Assembly: GCA_937873285.1 (NCBI GenBank)
Contig: CALMNV010000191.1
Location: 1 to 5,960 of the forward strand
DNA length: 5,960 nt
Source: an uncultured Intrasporangium sp.
GTDB lineage: Bacteria; Actinomycetota; Actinomycetes; Actinomycetales; Dermatophilaceae
Direction: 5' to 3'
Numbering within the stretch: the first letter of the stretch is position 1; each line of letters begins with the position of its first letter. The notes under the pieces were generated by a model. The model had not been told where the DNA came from. It did not search any database and saw nothing but the letters and a program-made list of their open reading frames with translations. The position numbers and the translations under genes were made by a program. Shown here piece by piece: positions 1 through 5,960 of this stretch.

Positions 1-9
1 TCCATCACC

Positions 10-1575
10 ATGATGGGGTGGTGGTTCCCCGGTCGCATGCTGGTGGCGGGCTTCCCCGCCCTCGCCGTGCTCGTCGCGGCATCGGCCAAGGCGACGTTCG
101 ACCTCTACCCGGACCCCGCGGCCGCCCTCGGGGCGTTCTCAGACATCCTCGCCAACCCCGCACTCGTGGCCGTCTACGGCCCGGTGGCCGACCCGCGGAG
201 CATCGACGCCCTGGCGACCTTCAAGACGGTGCTGCTGGGCGCGGTCCTGCTCGCAGTCCTCGCGTATGCCGTGGTGCGCCGGCACACCCGCAGCGAGGAG
301 GAGGCGGGCCGGCTCGAGCTGCTCGGGGCGGCGGTGGTGGGCCGGCGCGCGCCGCTGGCCGCCGGCGTCGCGCTCGCCACCGGCGCTGTCCTCGTCACCG
401 TGCTGGTCACCGTCCTGGCCGCGCTCGGCGTCGGGCTGGACGGCCGCGGCTCGCTCGCCCTCGGCGCCTCCTGGCTCATCGTGGGCCTGACCTGGGTGGG
501 AGTCTCGGCCGTCTCGGCGCAGCTGACGTCGACGAGCCGGGGCGCCGCCGGCTTCGCGCTCGGGGCGCTGGGCGCGGCCTACCTGCTCCGCGCGGTGGCC
601 GACACGGCGCCCGAGCCGAGCGCCCTGCGCTCGCTCGTCTGGATCTCACCGCTCGGCTGGGCCGAGAAGGTCGCGCCCTACGGGGCCAACCGGCTGGAGC
701 TGGCGGCACTCGGCGTCGTCGCATACGCCGCCCTCGTGCTCGTCGCGTTCGTCCTGCTCGAGCGCCGCGACCTCGGCAGCGGCCTGCTGGCCACCCGCCC
801 CGGCCCCGCCCGGGGCCGGCTGGCCACGAGCGGTGACCTGGCCCGGCGCCTCGCCCGGGGCACCGTCGCAGGGTGGACCCTCGGGTTCGCGGCCGCCGGG
901 GCCGTCGTGGCGGGCCTCGCGGGCAGCGTCTCGTCCTTCGCCGACTCCCCGCAGATCGCAGACCTGCTGCGCCGGATGGGCGGCGGTGGTCACGGCGCGC
1001 TCGTCGACGCCTACTTCGCCACCGAGCTCGGCTTCTTCGCGGTGCTGGCGGCAGCCCTCGGCGTGAGCCTCGCGGTCCGGATGAGGGCCGAGGAGCTGGG
1101 CTCCCACGCCGACGTCGTGCTCGCGGCAGGCGCTTCCCGGGTGCGGTGGGCGGGGGCCTTCCTGCTCGTCGCCGCGGACGCCGCCGCGCTCGCGATGACC
1201 GTGCTCGGTGCGAGCATGGGCGCCGTCCGCGGCGCCCAGGTGGGCGACGTCGGCGGCACGGTCGTCGCGCTGCTCGGTGCCGCGCTGGCGCAGCTGCCTG
1301 CGATCTGGGTGTGCGTCGCCGTCGTGGTGGCCCTCTTCGGCGTGGCGCCCCGCTTCACGACGCTGGCCTGGGCGGTGCTGCTGGTCTTCTTCGCCCTCGG
1401 TGAGCTCGGCCCTCTGCTCGGGATCCCGGAGGCGGTGCGCAACCTCTCTCCGTTCGTCCACGTGCCCCGGCTCGGGCAGCCGGTCGAGGCCGCACCGCTC
1501 GCCGTTCTCGTGCTCGTGGCCGCGGCGCTCGTCATCGTGGGGCTCCTCGGACTCCGGCGGCGGGACCTCGCCTGA
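10..1575 (+). CDS. ABC-2 type exporter permease, COG3559-like (polyketide antibiotic exporter family), possibly 5'-partial
   Basis: This is the membrane subunit of an ABC exporter; its cargo cannot be read from sequence. The 521-residue protein is rich in Ala, Leu and Val, with about 12 hydrophobic segments (for example near residues 10-28, 74-90, 117-139, 150-170, 231-250, 286-304, 339-356, 380-401 and 494-515). Family hallmarks are a VYGP motif at 55-58, a charged cytoplasmic loop RHTRSEEEAGRLELL at 91-105, ERRDLGSGLL after the sixth helix, a late LSPF.HVPRL block and a C-terminal RRRDL. The charged loop recurs as VRMRAEELGSHADVVLAAG at 356-374, so the protein appears to be two related six-helix halves fused together. 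The ATG at 10 overlaps a TGA in frame 2 (ATGA, 10-13), which suggests coupling to an upstream ATPase gene. However, relatives as I recall them carry about 10 more N-terminal residues, and the frame stays open to base 1, so the true start may lie outside the window. Family call fairly sure; substrate unknown. Confidence 0.85.
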   Translation: MMGWWFPGRMLVAGFPALAVLVAASAKATFDLYPDPAAALGAFSDILANPALVAVYGPVADPRSIDALATFKTVLLGAVLLAVLAYAVVRRHTRSEEEAGRLELLGAAVVGRRAPLAAGVALATGAVLVTVLVTVLAALGVGLDGRGSLALGASWLIVGLTWVGVSAVSAQLTSTSRGAAGFALGALGAAYLLRAVADTAPEPSALRSLVWISPLGWAEKVAPYGANRLELAALGVVAYAALVLVAFVLLERRDLGSGLLATRPGPARGRLATSGDLARRLARGTVAGWTLGFAAAGAVVAGLAGSVSSFADSPQIADLLRRMGGGGHGALVDAYFATELGFFAVLAAALGVSLAVRMRAEELGSHADVVLAAGASRVRWAGAFLLVAADAAALAMTVLGASMGAVRGAQVGDVGGTVVALLGAALAQLPAIWVCVAVVVALFGVAPRFTTLAWAVLLVFFALGELGPLLGIPEAVRNLSPFVHVPRLGQPVEAAPLAVLVLVAAALVIVGLLGLRRRDLA

Positions 1576-1593
1576 CCCCTCGCGGCGGAGGGG
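1576..1593 (+). terminator. Perfect 6-bp hairpin right after the permease stop; possible weak terminator
   Basis: CCCCTC (1576-1581) and GAGGGG (1588-1593) are exact reverse complements around a six-base GCGGCG loop. The hairpin begins at the base following the permease TGA. No T-run follows, so it is not a classic intrinsic terminator. It may slow or end transcription, or protect the 3' end of the permease message. In DNA this GC-rich, a 6-bp stem can also arise by chance. Confidence 0.35.
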
Positions 1594-1597
1594 CCGA

Positions 1598-1603
1598 TAC
1601 CGT
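1598..1603 (+). promoter_or_regulatory. Candidate -10 box for a leaderless guanylyltransferase mRNA
   Basis: TACCGT fits the actinobacterial TAnnnT -10 pattern and ends eight bases before the ATG at 1612, so transcription would start at or within a base or two of that ATG. No Shine-Dalgarno sequence lies at the usual distance; GGAGGGG at 1587-1593 is about 18 bases away and forms part of a hairpin. The best -35-like hexamer, CTGACC at 1572-1577, gives a 20-base spacer, which is longer than ideal. The call is inferred from pattern and spacing only. Confidence 0.4.
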
Positions 1604-1611
1604 GGCGGCCC

Positions 1612-2697
1612 ATGGACGAGGACTTCTGGGCCGTTCTCCCGGCCGGTGGCGCGGGCACGCGGCTGTGGCCGCTGTCCAGGCGCTCCTCCCCCAAGTTCCT
1701 GCATGACCTCACCGGCTCGGGCCAGTCACTGCTGCGCGCGACGTGGGAGCGGCTCGAGCCGCTCGTCGGCCCGCGCTTCCTCGTCGTCACCGGCGCCTCG
1801 CATGCCGACGCCGTCCGCCGGCAGCTGCCGATGCTGCCGGATGACGCCGTCGTCGCGGAGCCGTCGCCCCGCGACTCGATGCCGGCCATCGGGCTTGCTG
1901 CGGCGCTGCTCGAGCGCCGCGACCCCGGGGCGGTGCTCGGCTCCTTCGCCGCCGACCACGTCGTCACCCGGCCGGATGCCCTGCGGAAGGCCGTCCGGGA
2001 GGCCGTGGCGCTGGCCCGGCGCGGCGATCTCGTCACCATCGGGATCGCCCCCACCCGGCCTGCCACCGGCTTCGGCTACATCCGCCTCGGCGACCGACTC
2101 GGGGTGCCGGGGGCGCCGAGCGGATGCCGGGTGGACGCCTTCGTCGAGAAGCCCGACGCGCAGACGGCTGCCCGCTACCTCGCCGACGGCCGGTTCCGGT
2201 GGAACGCCGGCATGTTCGTCGCGCGGGCGGCCACCCTCCTGGAGCTGCTGGGGCAGAGCCGCCCCGACATGGTCGCGACCCTGCGCGCCATCGCAGCGGA
2301 CCCGCGCCACCTGGACGCGCTGTGGCCGACCCTCGAGCGGATCGCCATCGACCACGCCGTCGCGGAGCCGGCCGCTGCCGCCGGGCGGGTGGCGGTCGTG
2401 CCCGCCGAGCTCGGCTGGGACGACGTCGGTGACTTCGCCTCGCTGGGGCCGCTGCTGCCGGCGCAGGCGCAGGTGGGCGGCATACGCGTGGCGACTGGCG
2501 CTGAGCACCTCCTCGCGCTCGACTCCACCGGTGTCGTGTCCGCCGGCTCCGGACGCCTCGTCGCGGTGCTCGGCGTGGACGACGTCGTCGTCGTCGACAC
2601 CCCGGACGCGCTCCTCGTCACGACCCGGTCGCGCGCCCAGGACGTCAAGCAGGTCGTCGACGCGCTGGCCTGCCGAGGCCGCAGCGACCTGCTGTGA
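1612..2697 (+). CDS. manC: Mannose-1-phosphate guanylyltransferase (GDP-mannose pyrophosphorylase)
   Basis: This cytoplasmic enzyme makes GDP-mannose from mannose-1-phosphate and GTP, releasing pyrophosphate. GDP-mannose feeds mannosyl-lipid, glycan and glycoprotein synthesis. The 361-residue protein opens with the nucleotidyltransferase signature PAGGAGTRLWPLSRRSSPKF at 10-29, containing GGxGTRL, P20 and the PK pair (27-28). It continues with EPSPRDSMPAI at 83-93, the metal-site region AADHV (D115), TGFGYI at 152-157, FVEKPD at 177-182, WNAGMF at 197-202 and WDDVGD at 269-274. A Val- and Gly-rich left-handed beta-helix-like tail follows from about 285. Bifunctional ManC/AlgA proteins are about 470 residues with a phosphomannose isomerase domain, and this one lacks that domain. 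The ATG at 1612 is chosen because the signature begins ten residues in and a -10-like box sits just upstream. The gene probably has its own promoter, 36 bases after the permease. GDP-mannose specificity is inferred from the family; another sugar-1-phosphate substrate is possible but less likely. Confidence 0.9.
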   Translation: MDEDFWAVLPAGGAGTRLWPLSRRSSPKFLHDLTGSGQSLLRATWERLEPLVGPRFLVVTGASHADAVRRQLPMLPDDAVVAEPSPRDSMPAIGLAAALLERRDPGAVLGSFAADHVVTRPDALRKAVREAVALARRGDLVTIGIAPTRPATGFGYIRLGDRLGVPGAPSGCRVDAFVEKPDAQTAARYLADGRFRWNAGMFVARAATLLELLGQSRPDMVATLRAIAADPRHLDALWPTLERIAIDHAVAEPAAAAGRVAVVPAELGWDDVGDFASLGPLLPAQAQVGGIRVATGAEHLLALDSTGVVSAGSGRLVAVLGVDDVVVVDTPDALLVTTRSRAQDVKQVVDALACRGRSDLL

Positions 2698-2712
2698 CGA
2701 GCGAGCCGCCCA

Positions 2713-2732
2713 CGGTGCGATCGGTCACACCG
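2713..2732 (+). promoter_or_regulatory. Operator-like 20-bp imperfect dyad upstream of sdhC
   Basis: Outer arms CGGTG (2713-2717) and CACCG (2728-2732) are exact inverted repeats. Inside them GA/TC (2719-2720 with 2725-2726) and the central C/G also pair, giving 8 of 10 symmetric positions. The centre is about 70 bases before the predicted sdhC start point, a distance compatible with an upstream activator. In a shifted register, GGTGC-N6-TCACA (2714-2729) matches the Crp/GlxR consensus TGTGA-N6-TCACA at 8 of 10 positions. A third arm, CGGTG, lies at 2743-2747, exactly 15 bases further on. In RNA the dyad would fold with a UCGG loop, so a weak terminator for the upstream gene is the alternative reading; no T-run follows. 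Confidence 0.35.
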
Positions 2733-2773
2733 CGCGGGGTACCGGTGGGTAGGAAGAGGCCCGTGAGGGCCGC

Positions 2774-2790
2774 GGGGATAGGTTGTCCCC
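2774..2790 (+). promoter_or_regulatory. Candidate sdhCAB promoter: -10 box TAGGTT inside a GGGGA-N7-TCCCC dyad
   Basis: TAGGTT (2779-2784) fits the TAnnnT -10 pattern and ends seven bases before the GTG at 2792, as expected for a leaderless transcript. No convincing -35 hexamer is seen at 16-19 bases upstream (the region reads about GAGGCC), so the promoter may rely on an activator. GGGGA (2774-2778) and TCCCC (2786-2790) form an inverted repeat flanking the -10 box. That placement would suit a repressor site, but it may be coincidental. Confidence 0.45.
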
Positions 2791-2791
2791 C

Positions 2792-3517
2792 GTGGCCACT
2801 TCATCGCTCGCCGCGCCGGGACAGGTCTCAGCCCGCCGCACCACCGTGTTCCTCAAGATCCTCATGGCGCTGTCCGGCGCGCTCTTCGTGCTCTACGTGC
2901 TCGCGCACATGTACGGCAACCTCAAGATCCTCGGCGGCACCCGGGGCTTCGACGAGTACGCCCTGCACCTGCGCACGCTTCTGACGCCGCTGCTGCCCGT
3001 GGGCGGGGTGCTCTGGATCCTTCGGGCGCTGCTCGTCGTGGCGCTGGTCGCCCACGCGTGGGCCGCGTTCACGCTCTGGGCCCGGGCCAACGGCGCCCGC
3101 ACCACGCGGTACGTGGCCAAGCAGGCCGCGCGCGCGAGCATCAAGTCCCGGATGATGCGGTGGGGCGGGGTGGCGCTGCTGCTCTTCGTCGTCTGGCACC
3201 TGCTCCAGTTCACGATCCTGCGCTTCAACGTCAACCCGTCCGTGCCCGCCGCCCGGATCGGCGACAGCGCCGGCGCCCTCGTCATCGCCAGCTTCCAGGT
3301 CTGGTGGAACGTCGCGCTCTACCTGCTCGCGCTCGTGGCCCTCGGGATGCACCTCTACCACGGTGTCTACAGCGCCGCGCAGACGCTGGGCTGGACCAAC
3401 ACCGGCACCGCGCGGGCGGCGGCGAAGGCGACCGGGCAGGTCGTCGCCGTCGTCACCGCGGTCGGCTTCGCCATCCCGCCGCTCGCCATCCTGTTCGGAC
3501 TCGTGAAGGGAAGCTGA
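2792..3517 (+). CDS. sdhC: Succinate dehydrogenase cytochrome b558-type membrane anchor subunit
   Basis: This is the membrane anchor of complex II. It carries haem and passes electrons from the SdhB Fe-S clusters to menaquinone. The protein is 241 residues with a short polar N-terminus (ARRTTVFLK just before helix 1) and five hydrophobic helices near 20-43, 71-96, 123-146, 169-193 and 213-236. This matches the single-subunit, two-haem b558 family (Bacillus subtilis and Corynebacterium SdhC), not the SdhC plus SdhD type. Likely axial haem ligands are H39 (LAHMYGNLK), H88 (VAHAW), H136 (VWHLL) and H187 (GMHLYHG), one in each of helices 1-4; H190 is an alternative for the last. The start is GTG 2792. 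An in-frame TTG at 2783 would overlap the predicted -10 box, and relatives typically begin MAT-like. No Shine-Dalgarno is visible, so the message is probably leaderless. It is the first gene of sdhCAB, with sdhA starting two bases after its stop. Confidence 0.93.
   Translation: MATSSLAAPGQVSARRTTVFLKILMALSGALFVLYVLAHMYGNLKILGGTRGFDEYALHLRTLLTPLLPVGGVLWILRALLVVALVAHAWAAFTLWARANGARTTRYVAKQAARASIKSRMMRWGGVALLLFVVWHLLQFTILRFNVNPSVPAARIGDSAGALVIASFQVWWNVALYLLALVALGMHLYHGVYSAAQTLGWTNTGTARAAAKATGQVVAVVTAVGFAIPPLAILFGLVKGS
3505..3513 (+). promoter_or_regulatory. Ribosome binding site for sdhA
   Basis: The purine run GAAGGGAAG ends six bases before ATG 3520 and lies within the last codons of sdhC. 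It supports ATG 3520 as the sdhA start, although the same reading frame is open far upstream. Confidence 0.55.
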
Positions 3518-3519
3518 CG

Positions 3520-5507
<1,988 letters not shown>

Positions 5508-5511
<4 letters not shown>

Positions 5512-5960
5512 ATCTCACCCTCAGGATCTGGCGTCAGGCCAGCTCGAGCGCCAAGGGCGCGATGGCGACGTATGCCGTGCAGGACATCTCGCCGGACATG
5601 TCCTTCCTCGAGATGCTCGACGTGCTCAACGAGGAGCTCAACGCCAAGGGCGAGGAGCCGATCGCCTTCGACTCCGACTGCCGCGAGGGGATCTGCGGCT
5701 CCTGCGGCCTGATGATCAACGGCGTCGCGCACGGGCCGATGAAGGCGACGGCGACGTGCCAGCTCCACATGCGCGCGTTCAAGGACGGCGACGAGCTCTG
5801 GATCGAGCCGTGGCGCGCGCGCGGGTTCCCGGTGCTGAAGGACCTGTGCGTGAACCGCGGGGCGCTCGATCGCATCATCGCCGCGGGCGGCTACATCTCG
5901 GCGTACACCGGCGGCGCGCCGGACGGCAACGCGGTGCTCGTCGGCAAGCAGGCGTCGGAC
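5508..5960 (+). CDS. sdhB: Succinate dehydrogenase iron-sulfur subunit, 3'-partial
   Basis: This subunit carries the electron wire of complex II, from the SdhA flavin to SdhC. The window holds the first 151 residues, beginning [19 protein letters not shown], with no stop before the right edge. The N-terminal plant-type ferredoxin domain has its full [2Fe-2S] ligand set: C58, C63 and C66 in [10 protein letters not shown], plus C84 in TATCQLHM. The segment [24 protein letters not shown] is typical of Corynebacterium-type SdhB. Family proteins are about 240-250 residues. The missing part should carry the CxxCxxC cysteines of the [4Fe-4S] and [3Fe-4S] clusters, and the window stops just before the first of them. 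The GTG start overlaps the sdhA TGA (GTGA, 5508-5511) and has a good ribosome binding site. There is no sign of frameshift; the truncation is only the window edge. Confidence 0.93.

Noticed and set aside
1602..1604. GTG 1602 as an alternative guanylyltransferase start
   Set aside because: It is out of frame with ATG 1612 and overlaps the candidate -10 box.
646..2066. Two antisense open frames of about 350 codons across the permease/guanylyltransferase junction
   Set aside because: Their translations are low-complexity (rich in Arg, Ser, Ala and Gly), they overlap two well-supported + strand genes, and they have no recognisable motif or start signal.
2730..2746. Short perfect palindromes CCGCGCGG, GGTACC and ACCGGT between the two dyads
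   Set aside because: Six- to eight-base GC palindromes are expected by chance in DNA of this composition and have no consistent spacing to the promoter.
1208..2752. A 514-codon + strand frame spanning the end of the permease and all of the guanylyltransferase
   Set aside because: It is out of frame with both real genes and its product is mostly Ser, Arg and Pro, typical of an off-frame reading of GC-rich DNA.
2694..2984. A 96-codon frame starting at GTG 2694, overlapping the guanylyltransferase stop (GTGA)
   Set aside because: The overlap looks like coupling, but the frame runs into sdhC off-frame, the product is Arg/Ser/Pro-rich without motifs, and it would cross the sdhC promoter.
3058..3519. 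N-terminal extension of SdhA by 154 residues from an upstream in-frame GTG
   Set aside because: The extension lies entirely inside sdhC in another frame and is Arg/Pro-rich. ATG 3520 has a ribosome binding site and yields a normal-length SdhA.

Overview
The window is a very GC-rich, densely coded stretch in which every gene lies on the + strand. It looks like actinobacterial chromosome. The evidence is the strong G/C bias at third codon positions, short gaps, apparently leaderless genes and a Corynebacterium-type succinate dehydrogenase. A member of the Micrococcales (for example Intrasporangiaceae) is a reasonable guess, but the sequence alone does not fix the genus.

Layout. (1) Positions 10-1575 encode a large ABC-2 type exporter permease of the 'polyketide antibiotic exporter' kind. 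Its ATG overlaps a stop codon in another frame (ATGA at 10-13), so its ATP-binding partner probably ends at the left edge. (2) A 36-base gap holds a perfect 6-bp hairpin and a candidate -10 box. (3) Positions 1612-2697 encode a monofunctional mannose-1-phosphate guanylyltransferase, which makes GDP-mannose. (4) A 94-base gap (2698-2791) holds an operator-like 20-bp dyad and a candidate promoter whose -10 box lies inside a second, smaller dyad. (5) From 2792 to the right edge runs sdhC-sdhA-sdhB. This is a three-gene succinate:menaquinone oxidoreductase (complex II) operon with a single five-helix cytochrome b558-type membrane anchor. The cistrons are 2 bases apart (sdhC/sdhA) and overlap by 4 bases (sdhA/sdhB). 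sdhB is cut by the window end just before its second Fe-S domain.

How the genes work together. SdhA oxidises succinate to fumarate at a covalently bound FAD. SdhB passes the electrons through Fe-S clusters to SdhC, whose haems pass them to menaquinone in the membrane. The guanylyltransferase supplies GDP-mannose for mannosylated cell-envelope glycolipids, glycans or glycoproteins. It probably has its own promoter. The permease is unrelated in function and seems to belong to an operon extending to the left.

I found no undescribed system here. The window is ordinary core metabolism plus one exporter subunit. The points most worth a second look are in the two short intergenic regions: leaderless starts and two dyads upstream of sdhC. 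The apparent pairing of a GDP-mannose gene with a b558-type sdh operon is also of interest. No tRNA, rRNA, mobile element or CRISPR array was seen, and no gap exceeds 100 bases.
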